Source: CAVREM01 sp963728825
Lineage (GTDB): Bacteria; Acidobacteriota; Vicinamibacteria; Vicinamibacterales; CAVVIG01
Assembly (NCBI GenBank): GCA_963728825.1
Contig: CAVSLA010000004.1
Span: 682,001 to 746,000, forward strand
Direction of reading: 5' to 3'
Length of the DNA stretch: 64,000 nt
Shown here: in pieces, positions 44,572 through 55,675 of the stretch
How positions within the stretch are numbered: the stretch's first letter is position 1
How the letters are laid out: every line of letters starts with the position of its first letter
The notes under the pieces: generated by a model
What the model was told of the DNA's origin: nothing
Databases searched by the model: none
Seen by the model: the letters and a program-made list of their open reading frames with translations, nothing else
Position numbers and translations under genes: made by a program

Positions 44572-44586
44572 TCACGACAACACGAG
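44541..44586 (+). repeat. Octamer array (CACGAAAG type) at a gene end
   Basis: CACGAAAG, CGCGAAGG, CACGAAAC, then CACGACAA and CACGAGT. It contains the TAG (44569-44571) of the HIT gene and ends two bases before the next ATG (44588). Confidence 0.6.
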
Positions 44587-44587
44587 T

Positions 44588-45737
44588 ATGGTTCTCGAGC
44601 TGACATCGGAGCAGGTCGCCTTCAAGCAGTCGATCGAGCAGTTCGCGCGCGACGTGGTGGCGCCGCGGGCTGCCGCGATCGACGAGTCGGGCGAATTTCC
44701 GCTCGACGTCGTACGGGCCGCGGCCGGTCAGGGGCTGCTCGGCGCCACCATACCGAAGCGTGGGGCGGCGCCGGGCTGCGATTTCATGCGCTACGTCCTC
44801 GCCATCGAGGCGATTGCGGCGGCCAGCGCCACGGTGGCGGCGTCGCTGGTCGTTCACAATTCATTGGTCACCGACGTGATTGCGCACGCCGGGCGCGCCC
44901 CGCACAAAGAGCAGTGGCTGCAGGAAGCTGGCGTCGCGGAGAGGTCGATCGGCGCGTTCGCGCTGTCCGAGCCCGAGGCGGGGACCGATGCCGCGAATCA
45001 GAAAACGAAGGCGGCCAGGACCTCGAAGGGCTACCGTATCACCGGCCGGAAGGTCTGGGTCGCCAACGCCGACGTCGCGGCCGTCGCGATCGTCTTTGCC
45101 TGCACGCGACCGGGTCTGCGCGGACAGGGCGTGACCGCCTTTCTCGTCCCGTTGGATACGCCGGGGATCACTCGAACGGCGCGCGCCGACTCACTCGGCG
45201 TGCGCGGCCTGGGCTGCATGGATCTCGATCTCGACATCGAGGTGAGCGACGAGTCAGGTGCTCGGGTCGATCGATCAGGGATTTCGACTGGCGATGTGGG
45301 CGCTTCAGGGCGGCCGCGTCGCCATCGCCGCGCAGGCGCTCGGCATCGGCGAGGCGGCCATCGGCGAGGCGATCGCGTACGCGAAGGAGCGCGAGAGCAT
45401 TCGGGCAGCCGATTGCCAACTACCAGGCGATTCAGTGGATGCTCGCCGACATGGCGACCGAGCTGGAGGCCGCGCGGATGCTGACCTGGAAGGCCGCGGC
45501 CGTGCGAAGGAGCAGCAGGAGCGGATCACCGTCGAGGCGTCGATGGCCAAGCTCGCGGCCTCGGAAGCGGCGCACAAGGCGGCCGACAAAGCGATGCAGA
45601 TCCTCGCATCGGCCGGCTATCGCCGCGGTTCTGTCGCCGAACGCCTGTTCCGCGATGTCCGCGCCACCGAGATTTATCAGGGCACGTCCGAAGCGCAGCG
45701 GATGATCATCGCAAACGGGATTCTGGCGGCCGGATAG
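44588..45737 (+). CDS. Acyl-CoA dehydrogenase, frame-broken, with Gln at the usual catalytic Glu
   Basis: ~380 aa from ATG 44588. FAD/acyl-CoA dehydrogenase segments in order: ERSIGAFALSEPEAGTDAAN, YRITGRKVWVANADVAAVAI, SIDQGFRLAMWALQGGRVAI, SFGQPIANYQAIQWMLADMA and VAERLFRDVRATEIY. Frame breaks near 45255, 45403 (one base gained) and 45508 (one lost). It oxidises a short- or branched-chain acyl-CoA in the cytosol, passing electrons to ETF. The catalytic-base motif normally YEGTS reads YQGTS (CAG), which would impair activity unless it is a miscall. A second family member lies at 47161. Confidence 0.8.
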
Positions 45738-45746
45738 GGACAGAAG

Positions 45747-45779
45747 GGCTCAGGGCAGGGCTCAGGGCTCAGGGCTAAG
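45747..45779. repeat. Heptamer array (AGGGCTC type)
   Basis: AGGGCTC, AGGGC, AGGGCTC, AGGGCTC, AGGGCTA just after the acyl-CoA dehydrogenase stop. It is the complement type of the CCCTGAG arrays. Confidence 0.6.
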
Positions 45780-45813
45780 ACGAGCGGAGGCGGAGGGCCC
45801 CCGCGCCAGAAAA

Positions 45814-45955
45814 GCGCCTGCGGCCATGCGAGCCCGAGGACGAGCAAATCCGACCCTTCGACAAGCTCAAGGTCGTCCCGAGCAACGTCGAGGGACGAGG
45901 GCGAGCATCATCGTAAGCACGCGCCGGGGTGGGGCCCCGGCGCGAGTGAATAAGG
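45814..45955 (+). repeat. Palindromic element, copy C, with a nested second repeat
   Basis: Shares GCGCCTGCGGCCATGC, CCCGAGGACGAGCAAATCCGA, GCGAGCATCATCGTAAGC, the core (GCGCCGGGG, TGGGG, CCCCGGCGC) and GAGTGAATAAGGT with copies A and B. Between ATCCGA and GGCGAGCATC it contains the 46-bp REP-like repeat at 45853-45898. This is the only long copy lying wholly between genes. Confidence 0.75.
45853..45898 (+). repeat. Small REP-like repeat, copy 2 (nested in element C)
   Basis: CCCTTCGACAAGCTCAAGG then GTCGTCCCGAGCAACGTCGA and GGGACGA. Very similar to 41702-41748. It interrupts element C at a point where copies A and B are continuous. Confidence 0.7.
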
Positions 45956-45964
45956 TCAATCATC

Positions 45965-47077
45965 ATGACCAAACCGATCAGCCGGCGTGATTTCGTCAAG
46001 AGCGCCAGCGTCGCATCTGCCGTCGCCGTCGCGCGGCCGGCATTCGGCCAGGCGCCAGCGGTTCGCACGTCGGGCGTGAGGCCTGTCGTCATTGCCTCCG
46101 CGAACGGTAACCGCTACCGGAACGGCGGCAGTCAAACCGCCGTTGAAAAGGCGTTCGCCGCGATGGTCGGCGGCGCTGACGTGCTCGATGCGCTCATCGC
46201 CGGCGTCAACATCGTCGAGCTCGATCCGGAAGACGCCAGCGTCGGGTATGGCGGGCGGCCCAACGCCGACGGCGTGGTGCAGTTGGACGCCTGCTGCATG
46301 CACGGCCCCCGGAAGCGGGCCGGCGGCGTCGCCTGCCTGGAAGGCGTCCGGACACCGTCGAAGGTGGCGCAGCACGTGATGGACGTCACGGATCACCATC
46401 TGCTGGTCGGACGCGACGCCCAGGCTTTTGCCCGCAACATGGGCCACGCCATCGAGGCCGACCTCAACACCGAACGGTCGCGCACCCTCTGGCTCGAGTG
46501 GAAGCGACGCACCGATCCCGACCGTTACCTGGATCCAGCAAAGCGCGTGCAGGCCTGGCATGATGCCGGTCTGCAGATGGTGCGCGAGGGGCTGATCGAC
46601 CCCGAACACTACTGGGGCACGATCAACTGCAACGGCATCAACGCGCGCGGCGAAATCTGCGGCGTGACCAGCACGAGCGGGCTCGCGTGGAAAATTCCAG
46701 GACGGGTCGGCGATTCGCCGATTCTGGGCGCCGGGCTCTACGTCGATGGTGAAGTCGGCGCCGCCGGCTCAACGGGTCGCGGCGAAGCGAACCTCTACGC
46801 GCTCTGCTCGTTCCTGATTGTCGAAGAGATGCGCCGCGGTTCGCATCCAAAGGACGCGGCGCTCGTGGCGCTGCGCCGTGTCCAGAAGAACACCGTCGAG
46901 CAGCGCCTGCTCAATAAACGCGGGCTGCCGAACTTCGGCCTCAACTTCTACGCGCTCAACGCCAAGGGCGAATTCGCCGGTGTGTCGATGTACGCGTCGA
47001 CCTTCGCCATCTGCACCGAAAACGGAGCGGAGACGCGCAACACCGAACCGCTTCTGCCGGGACAGGCGGACCAATAA
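45965..47077 (+). CDS. N4-(beta-N-acetylglucosaminyl)-L-asparaginase (Ntn hydrolase), Tat-exported
   Basis: 370 aa from ATG 45965. Tat signal SRRDFVKSASVASAVAVA. Glycosylasparaginase landmarks: PVVIASANGNRYRNGGSQTA, DPEDASVGYGGRPNADGVVQ, the autocleavage Thr at YWGTINCNG, GVTSTSGLAWKIPGRVGDSP and GAGLYVDGEVGAAGSTGRGE. The precursor cleaves itself before the Thr, which then attacks the GlcNAc-Asn bond. It would act in the periplasm on glycopeptides, matching an organism rich in secreted peptidases. An octamer array follows. Confidence 0.9.
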   Translation: MTKPISRRDFVKSASVASAVAVARPAFGQAPAVRTSGVRPVVIASANGNRYRNGGSQTAVEKAFAAMVGGADVLDALIAGVNIVELDPEDASVGYGGRPNADGVVQLDACCMHGPRKRAGGVACLEGVRTPSKVAQHVMDVTDHHLLVGRDAQAFARNMGHAIEADLNTERSRTLWLEWKRRTDPDRYLDPAKRVQAWHDAGLQMVREGLIDPEHYWGTINCNGINARGEICGVTSTSGLAWKIPGRVGDSPILGAGLYVDGEVGAAGSTGRGEANLYALCSFLIVEEMRRGSHPKDAALVALRRVQKNTVEQRLLNKRGLPNFGLNFYALNAKGEFAGVSMYASTFAICTENGAETRNTEPLLPGQADQ

Positions 47078-47080
47078 ATC

Positions 47081-47163
47081 AGAATTGGTGAATTGGAGTG
47101 TTGGAGAGTTGGTGAATGAAGAACTCACCAACTCACCAACTCACCAGACTCACCCGCCAATTA
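47081..47163. repeat. Octamer array forming an inverted repeat (TTGGTGAA / ACTCACCA)
   Basis: AATTGGTG, AATTGGAG, TGTTGGAG, AGTTGGTG, then ACTCACCA repeated three times and CCGCCAATT. Same family as the array at 26166-26271. It lies between two convergent genes, and the minus-strand stop (47161-47163) is in its last unit. Confidence 0.7.
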
Positions 47164-48335
47164 CCCTAGCATCTGCTTTGCGATTGTCTGCAGCTGCAGG
47201 TTGCTGGTCCCCTCGTAGATCTGTCCGATCTTTGCGTCGCGAAACAGCTTTTCGACAGGATAGTCCTTCACGAACCCATAGCCTCCGAATAGATTGACGG
47301 CCAGCGAAGTGGTCGCGCTCGGCGACCTCCGACGAGAAGAGCTTGCACATGGCGGCTTCGGTCAGGAAAGGCGTGGCCGGCATCACGCAGACGAGCCGCT
47401 TCGTAGACCATCAAACGGGCGGCCTGCAGGTCGGTGGCAGCGCGAGCAATCTGATGCTGGACCGCCTGAAAGTCGGCGATCGGCTTGCCGAACTGACGAC
47501 GTTCGCGAGTGTATCTGATGGTGTGATCGAGCGCGCCGTGCGCCAGACCGACCATCTGCGCACCGATGCCGATCCGTCCCTCGTTCAGCGTCTCGATCGC
47601 GACCTTGTAGCCTTTGCCGACTTCACCGAGGACATTGGCCCGCGGTACGCGGCAATCCTCGAGCAGCAGCTCGCAGGTGCTGCTGGCGCGGATGCCGAGC
47701 TTGTCTTCCTTCTTGCCGACCGAGAAGCCCGCGAAGCCGCGTTCGACCAGAAAGGCCGTGATGCCCCGGTAGCCGGCGTCCGGGTTGGCATTGGCGAAGA
47801 CGATGAAGAGGTCGGCCTCCGCCGCATTGGTGATCCACAACTTCCGGCCGGTAATCGACCAATGGTCGCCCCGGTCCACGGCCCGCGTGGCCATCGCGAA
47901 CGCGTCGCTGCCGGAGCCGGCCTCCGACAAGGCGTAGGCGCCGAGCGCTGCGCTCGCCAGCTTCGGCAGATAGCGCTGCTTGATTTCGTCGCTGCCGTAG
48001 CGCAGCAGCGCGTTGATGAACAGCGTGTTCTGCACGTCCACACAGACACCGACCGACGGGTCGACCCTGGAGAACGCCTCGACCGCCAGCACCGCATGGA
48101 AGAACGTCGCGCCGCCTCCGCCGAACGACTCCGGGATCTCGATCGCCATGACGCCCAGCTCGAACAGTCGATCGATCAGGGCGCGCGGCATCTTGGCCTG
48201 CTCGTCCATTTGACGCGCCAGCGGCCGGACTTCGCGGTCGGCGAACTGATACATTCCGTCGTAGAACAGCCGCTCGTCGTCGGACAGAACCGACAGCGGT
48301 GATCGCGCCATCTCGGTGGTCTGCATGAGCCGCAT
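47161..48335 (-). CDS. Short/branched-chain acyl-CoA dehydrogenase, frame-broken
   Basis: ~385 aa from ATG 48335 (or 48326). All segments are present: GAYALSEAGSGSDAFAMATR, WSITGRKLWITNAAEADLFI, FSVGKKEDKLGIRASSTCEL, ETLNEGRIGIGAQMVGLAHG and the catalytic-base motif IGQIYEGTSNLQLQTIAK, where Glu is intact. Frame breaks near 47390 (extra C) and ~47320 hide the last ~75 residues. It is likeliest to act on isobutyryl-, 2-methylbutyryl- or butyryl-CoA. With the propionate-linked mutase downstream it suggests branched-chain amino-acid or odd-chain degradation. Confidence 0.85.
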
Positions 48336-48364
48336 TGTAGGCCCCTGCGCCAGGGTTTTGCGTC

Positions 48365-48376
48365 TAATATAGGAAC
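48365..48376 (+). promoter_or_regulatory. -10-like box 6 bases before ATG, in a divergent promoter
   Basis: TAATAT (48365-48370) is followed by six bases and ATG 48377. On the opposite strand CTATATTAG over the same bases could serve the divergent acyl-CoA dehydrogenase, giving overlapping divergent promoters. Confidence 0.4.
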
Positions 48377-50426
48377 ATGGCTGGCGTTCGCACTCGTCTG
48401 GGCGTGCTGGCATTGGCGTGCGGCGTCACCGGGGCGCGTGCTCGCCGGACAGAATCAGCCGGCGCCGGCCGCTGCCGATCAGCAGCCGGCAACCGATCAC
48501 GCAGCCCGACCTTCAAGGGCGGCATCAGTTTCGTGCGGGTCGACGTCATCGCCTCGAGCAAGGACGGCTCGGCGATCGCCGATCTGCAGCAAGGCGACTT
48601 CGAAGTCACCGAGGACGGCAAGCCGCAGAAGATCGAGACCTTCCGCTTCATCGAGCTCGACGGCGGTCTGATGGAGACCGGCGGCAAGCCGGCGCGCCAG
48701 ATCCGCACCGATGCCGACGAGCAGAATGAAGCCGCCCGCGACGACGTGCGGTTGTTCGCCTTTTTCCTCGACGACTACCACGTCCGCCGCGAATCGAGCC
48801 TCGCCAGCCGCCAGGAGATCTCGCGCTTCATCGAGACGCAGCTCGGTCCGACCGACATGGTCGCGATCATGTACCCGCTGCAACCGATTGCCTCGATCCA
48901 ATTCACCCGTAATCACGACAGCGATCCGTCGCGGCATCGAACAGTTCGTCGGGCGCAAGTTCGAGTACGAGCCAAAAAACGACTACGAGCAGAAGATCGC
49001 CTATTACCCGACCGAAACGGTCGAGCGCGTCCGCAACCAGATCTCGCTGTCGGCGCTCGAATCGCTCGTCTCGCACATGGGAGGGCTGAAGGAAGGACGC
49101 AAGACGCTGGTGCTGGTCAGCGAGGGCTACAGCAACATGCTGCCGCCGCAGATGCGAAACCGCTCGGCCGCAATCGGCGATGTCGACAACCCGTCGCGTA
49201 ACGATCCCAACGCCGGCCTCGACAACCCGAACGAGTTTCGCGCCCAGATGGCCGCTTCGTTCGATATGCAGGAGGATCTGCGGCTCATCTACCAGGCGGC
49301 GAATCGCAACAACGTGTCGATGTACCCCGTGGATCCGCGCGGCCTCGCGACGAGCGAGTTCAGCATTGCCGAAAACATCAACTCGCGGACCGATCGCGAC
49401 TACCTCAATTCGACGATGGACACCCTGCGGGTGATGGCGGAGCAGACCGACGGCCGGGCGATTCTGAACCGCAACAATCTCACGCTCGCCATGAAGCAGA
49501 TCGTGCGTGACGCCAGCGCCTACTATCTGCTGGGCTACAACTCTGCGGCAGCGCCGACCGATGGCAAGTTCCACGAGATCCGCGTGCGGATCAAGCGTCC
49601 TGGCGTGCAGGTGCGTGCCCGGCGCGGGTACTGGGCCGTTTCACCCGCCGACATCGAGCGGATGACGAGGGCGGCGGCCGCGCCGGTGACGCCCAAACCG
49701 GTGGAGAACGCCCTCGCCGCGCTGGCCTATCCCACCCGCATGCGGGTGATTCGCACCTGGATTGGTGCCGAGCGCGGCGAGAACGGCAAGACGCGCGTCA
49801 CGTTCGTCTGGGAGCCGAATCGGCCGCCTGGGCTGCGCGACGGTGGGCAGCCGGTCCGGGTCGCGGTCACCGCGGTCGGGACCGATGGCGCTCCGTACTT
49901 CCGTGGACGTGTGCCGGCCACGGCGCCGACGAGCACGACACCGGCAGCCCCAGCCGCCGGCGCACGCGTGACGTTCGAGGCGCCACCGGGAGCGCTGCAG
50001 CTTCGGCTGTCGGTGGAGGGCGCCGACGCGCAGGTGCTCGACGCGGAGACCCGCGAGCTGACGATTCCCGACCTCACCGCAACCGGCGTGCTGTTCGGCA
50101 CGCCGGCCATCTACCGCGGGCGGACCGTGCGCGACATCCAGCAGTTCAGAGCCAACCGCGACGCGTCACCAACCGCGATCCGCGAGTTTCAGCGAACCGA
50201 TCGGCTGCTGGTCCGTGCGCCAGCGTACGACAACGCTTCGTCGGTCGCTGCCCGGGTCTTGAATCGCTCGGGTCAAACGATCACCGAGCTGCCGGTGTCG
50301 ACGGAAGGCAGTGAGGTGGTCTTCGAGATGGTGCTCGCTTCACTGCCGGCCGGCGAGTACATCCTCGAACTCAGCGCCGCGGGCAGCGACACGAAAGAGC
50401 TGATCGCGTTCCGCATCACCGGTTAG
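48377..50426 (+). CDS. VWFA-related acidobacterial secreted protein, frame-broken
   Basis: ~680 aa from ATG 48377. An N-terminal export signal (MAGVRTRLGVLALACGV) precedes the hallmark VWFA-related N-terminus (FVRVDVIASSKDGSAIADLQ; DFEVTEDGKPQKIETFRFIE). The VWA-like core contains the MIDAS-type region FAFFLDDYHV, then SHMGGLKEGRKTLVLVSEGY, NNVSMYPVDPRGLA and ASAYYLLGYNSA. A C-terminal beta-rich region follows. Frame breaks near 48435, 48510 and 48927 are all in the first third. This is the family described for Acidobacteriota (TIGR03436-like); its role is unknown, perhaps adhesion. A shorter paralog follows at once. Confidence 0.85.
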
Positions 50427-50428
50427 AC

Positions 50429-52273
50429 GTGCGCGCGGCGATTACCTTCGCGCTCGCTCTTGCCTCCGCCGCGCAATCGGCGCCGCCCGTCCCCCCGGTC
50501 CGGATGGACGTGGTCGTTGCCGATCGGGCCGGCCGTCCGGTCGAAACGCTGGGTCTCACGGACTTCGAAATCGTCGAAAACGGCGCGCCACGGCCGGTGG
50601 CCACCGTCCAATTCGTCAAGGCCGACGGCCGTATCGAGCCGGGTGAGGTGCTGCCGCCGATTGAGTCGGCCGACGACGAGCAGTTCCAGGCGGCCCGCGA
50701 GGGCACCCGGCTGTTTGCGATCTTTTTCGACGAGTACCACGTCGCGCCCGGCGAGGGGGCGGCGCGCGCGCGCACGCTGCTGACCGAGTTCGTCGACCGC
50801 ACGGTCGGCCCGCGCGACCTGGTCCTGATCGCCAAGCCACTCGATTCGCTGTTGACGCTGCGCATGACGCGCGACCGTGACGCGGTGCGGCGCGCGATCG
50901 CCGGGTTCGAAGGACGGAAGGGCACCTTCGAGCCGCGGTCGGCGCTCGAGACCAGCATTTTCGCCGGTGACCAGGCCCGCATCGAGGCCGCGCGCGTCCA
51001 GGTGGTCATCTCGGCGCTGAACGCGATCGCCACACACCTCGGTCGATTGAGCGTGTCGCGCAAAGCGATGATCGTGGTGACCGAAGGGTTTCGCCAGGGC
51101 GCGCGGCGTCGCGGAGAGGGTGCGCTGCCGACCATTGAGACGGTCGCCCGCTCCGCGAACCGCGGCACCGTCTCGATCTACCCAATCGACCCGCGTGTCC
51201 TGGTTGCCGCGCCAGCCGGCGAGTCACCGGTTGGCGAGGCGTCTTCCGGAAGCGGCGCAGTGGCCGATGATCGTACCGTGCTGACGGTCCTCGCCGCCGA
51301 TACCGATGGCTTCGCCACGACCACGGCAGCGTCCCTCAAGACCGGCCTGGGGCGCATCGCGCGCGACATGAGCGGCTACTACCTGCTGACCTTCGCCGCC
51401 GCCGACGTCCAGGACGGCGGCCGGTTTCATGCGGTGGACGTGCGTGTGCGAGCGCCCGGCATCTCGGTGCGCACCCGCAAAGGCTACTGGTCGCCGACGC
51501 CGGACGACCTGTTTCGCGCGAGCGCCGCCGCACGCGCGCGCGTGCCGCCGGCGCCGCCGCTCCTGCCGCGCCGCGCCAGCCCGCTCATCAGGCCCTGGTT
51601 CGGTGTGACGCGTGGTCCGGACGGCGATTCGCAGATCAACTTCGTCTGGGAGCCGACGGGCCGCGTCCCGGGCGACCGGAGCCGCGGCACGGTTCCGGCC
51701 AAGATCGTTCTGAAGGCGCTCGCCGCCGACGGACGGACCATTTTCGAAGGGGCCGTCCGCCCGGTGGGCGTACCGCTCGGACCGCCCGATGCGCCGACGC
51801 AGCTCGTGTTTGCTGCGCCAACCGGACGGCTGCGCATCGAGATGGCGATCGAGGACGCGACGACGCGTGTGGTCGATACTGACGTGCGCGACGTTGTCGT
51901 CCGGCCGCTCGCTGGGCCAGTCGCGCTCGCGACCCCGCAGGTGCTGCGATCGCGCACCGCTCGCGAGCATCGGACGCTCGAAGCCAGTCCGCAGGCGGTG
52001 CCGGTGGCATCGCGTCAGTTCAGCCGGCTGGAGCGGTTGTTGATTCGTGTCGCGGCCTACGCTTCCCAAGGCGAGCCGCTGGTTTCGGCCAGGCTGCTGA
52101 GCACCATCGGTGGCGAGATGAGAGACCTCGCGGTGCAGCGCGCCTCGGACGGCGTCCATCAGGTCGACCTGCCGCTGGCCGGTCTGGTCGCCGGCGAATA
52201 CTCCGTCGAGTTCATCGCGGCGGACGGCAGCCGCACCGCCCGAGAGAGCGTCACCTTCCGCGTCACACCGTAG
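50429..52273 (+). CDS. VWFA-related acidobacterial secreted protein (paralog)
   Basis: 614 aa from GTG 50429, two bases after the previous stop. Signal MRAAITFALALASAAQSAPP. Same order of blocks as the upstream gene: VRMDVVVADRAGRPVETLGL, TDFEIVENGAPRPVATVQFV, FAIFFDEYHVAPGEGAARAR, RKAMIVVTEGFRQGARRRGE, RGTVSIYPIDPRV and MSGYYLLTFAAADVQDGGRF. The frame is intact, unlike its neighbour. The spacing implies one operon and the similarity a tandem duplication. Exported, function unknown. Confidence 0.88.
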   Translation: MRAAITFALALASAAQSAPPVPPVRMDVVVADRAGRPVETLGLTDFEIVENGAPRPVATVQFVKADGRIEPGEVLPPIESADDEQFQAAREGTRLFAIFFDEYHVAPGEGAARARTLLTEFVDRTVGPRDLVLIAKPLDSLLTLRMTRDRDAVRRAIAGFEGRKGTFEPRSALETSIFAGDQARIEAARVQVVISALNAIATHLGRLSVSRKAMIVVTEGFRQGARRRGEGALPTIETVARSANRGTVSIYPIDPRVLVAAPAGESPVGEASSGSGAVADDRTVLTVLAADTDGFATTTAASLKTGLGRIARDMSGYYLLTFAAADVQDGGRFHAVDVRVRAPGISVRTRKGYWSPTPDDLFRASAAARARVPPAPPLLPRRASPLIRPWFGVTRGPDGDSQINFVWEPTGRVPGDRSRGTVPAKIVLKALAADGRTIFEGAVRPVGVPLGPPDAPTQLVFAAPTGRLRIEMAIEDATTRVVDTDVRDVVVRPLAGPVALATPQVLRSRTAREHRTLEASPQAVPVASRQFSRLERLLIRVAAYASQGEPLVSARLLSTIGGEMRDLAVQRASDGVHQVDLPLAGLVAGEYSVEFIAADGSRTARESVTFRVTP

Positions 52274-52535
52274 ACCGTCTCATCCGAGGCGATCTTGTCC
52301 CTGCGCGCGCGTCTGTTTCCCGAGGTCGCGAAGGGCGCCTCCAGGCCAGGTCAGACAATTTCGTAGAATGAGACCACTCAGTACCGACAAACATGTAGGT
52401 TAGCGGTTCCGCGGCGGCCGTCGCGCCGCAGCGGATCGCGAAATACCTAATGGATTGCCGGCACCGTCCGCTGCTGCGACCTGGACCCTCATTTGCTTCA
52501 CCAGTCGGCCAGGAACGCGTCTCCCCGGGACCCTT
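52274..52535. other. Intergenic stretch before the sigma-54 activator gene
   Basis: 262 bases without a convincing gene. No TGGCAC-N5-TTGCA sigma-54 promoter and no clear sigma-70 pair are visible to me. A few short open frames lack coding character. Confidence 0.4.
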
Positions 52536-54108
<1,573 letters not shown>

Positions 54109-54115
54109 AGACCTG

Positions 54116-54307
54116 TCAGGGCAAAGGGCAAAGGGCACGCAGGGCACGGTTCAGCGGCACACGGGCAGAGGGCTACGTAGGTTCGGCCCTGCGACACGAA
54201 TGTCCCGCGGCAGTCTAGGGACGACAACTTTGTCGGTTCAGCCTGAAAGCCCTCTGTTCTTAGCCTCTGCCCTCGGCTCTGCATGCCCTCAGGCCCTGCC
54301 TAGGGGC
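54116..54307. repeat. Degenerate heptamer array (GGGCAAA type) with complementary half
   Basis: GGGCAAA, GGGCAAA, GGGCACGCA, GGGCACG at 54119-54150, and the complement type (GCCCTCT, GCCTCTGCCCTCGG, GCCCTCAGGCCCTGCC) at 54249-54300. It fills the 200-base gap between convergent genes; the centre has no recognisable feature. Confidence 0.55.
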
Positions 54308-54308
54308 T

Positions 54309-55567
54309 TTACGCGTACATCCCGCGGATACGCGTCACCGTGGCCACGCGGTTGATCGCCACGAGGTAGGCGGCGGTCCGCATGTCGACCTTGTAACGGA
54401 GCGCGGTCTGCAGCACCGCGTTGTAGGCCTCGCACATCTTGGCTTCCAGCCGCTCGTTGACTTCCTTCTCCGTCCAGAAGTAGCCGTGGCGGTCCTGGAC
54501 CCACTCGAAGTAGGACGTCGTCACGCCGCCGGCGTTCGCCAGGATGTCGGGCACGACGAAGACGCCGCGCTCGTGCAGGTGGCGATGCGCGTCGGGCGTG
54601 GTCGGGCCGTTGGCGCCTTCGACGAGCATCGCGGGCGCGGATGCCGGGCGCGTTGTCCATCGTGATCTGGTTCTCGAGCGCCGCGGGGATCAGCACGTCG
54701 ACTTCGAGCTTGAACAGCGTCCTCGTTGCTGATCGGCTCGCCGCCGGCGAAGCCGGCGACGGTCTTGTGCTGCCGACGGACGTGCTCGCTCGAGCTTCGC
54801 GATATCGAGGCCCTTCGCGTTGTAGACGCCGCCTTTCCAGTCGGTGACCGCGACGACCTTGGCGCCGGCTTCGCGCGAGCAGCTGCGGCGCTGATCGAGC
54901 CGACGTTGCCGAAGCCCTGCACGGCGACGGTCGCGCCCTTGATGTCGAATCCGAGATGTTTCGCTGATTCGCGGGCGACGATCATCACGCCGCGGCCGGT
55001 CGCCTCGCGGCGGCCGAGCGATCCGCCGAGCTCGAGCGGCTTGCCGGTCACGACGCCGGTTTCGGTGTGGCCGACGTGCATGCTGTAGGTGTCCATCACC
55101 CACGCCATGATCTGTTCGTTGGTGTTGACGTCGGGGGCGGGGACGTCCTTCTCGGGCCCGATGGCGTCGATGATCTCGGCGACATAGCGCCGGGTCAGCG
55201 CCTCGAGCTCGCGGCGCGACATGCGGGTCGGGTCGCAGATGATGCCGCCCTTGCCGCCGCCGAATGGAATGTGCGCGACCGCGCACTTCCACGTCATCCA
55301 CGCCGCCAGCGCCGTGACCTCGTCGAGCGTGACGCCCGGGTGGTAGCGGATGCCGCCCTTCGCCGGCCCGAGCGTGATGTTGTACTGGACGCGGTAGCCG
55401 GTGAACACTTCGATCTCGCCGTTGTCCATCTGCACCGGACACGAGACGGTGATCTGGCGCTTGGGATGCGTGAGGATCTTCCAGATTCCCGCCTCGAGGT
55501 TGAGCAGGCGCGCCGCTCCGTCGAACTCCTGGAGCATCGCGCTGAAGACCGATCCGTGTGTGGCCAT
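54309..55567 (-). CDS. Glutamate dehydrogenase, frame-broken
   Basis: ~420 aa from ATG 55567. The substrate domain holds TLGPAKGGIRYHPGVTLDEV with the catalytic Lys region IPFGGGKGGIICDP and PAPDVNTNEQIMAWVMDTYS. The Rossmann domain has TVAVQGFGNVGSISAAAA and LIPAALENQITMDNAP. The end is VNERLEAKMCEAYNAVLQTA. Four breaks (54650-54890) scramble the Rossmann part. It interconverts glutamate and 2-oxoglutarate with ammonia; NAD versus NADP preference cannot be read safely. An inverted repeat lies just upstream of its ATG. Confidence 0.85.
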
Positions 55568-55570
55568 GTC

Positions 55571-55603
55571 GCTCCCCGGGGCCGCGGGCCCCGACCGGGG
55601 AGC
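55571..55603. promoter_or_regulatory. 9-bp inverted repeat just upstream of the glutamate dehydrogenase start
   Basis: GCTCCCCGG (55571-55579) and CCGGGGAGC (55595-55603) are perfect inverse complements, four bases from the gdh ATG on the minus strand. The hairpin would cover the ribosome-binding region, or the site could be an operator. Confidence 0.35.
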
Positions 55604-55675
55604 CTAGCACATCCGCCGCGGGCGGTCGCGCATGCGACCGTCGGCAGCCGCGCTCTCTCGTGGCATGATTCGGTC

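Noticed and set aside
55571..55603. Copy of the palindromic element at the gdh leader
   Set aside because: GC-rich but lacks the GTGGGG loop and the GTGGAAAA tail of the element family.
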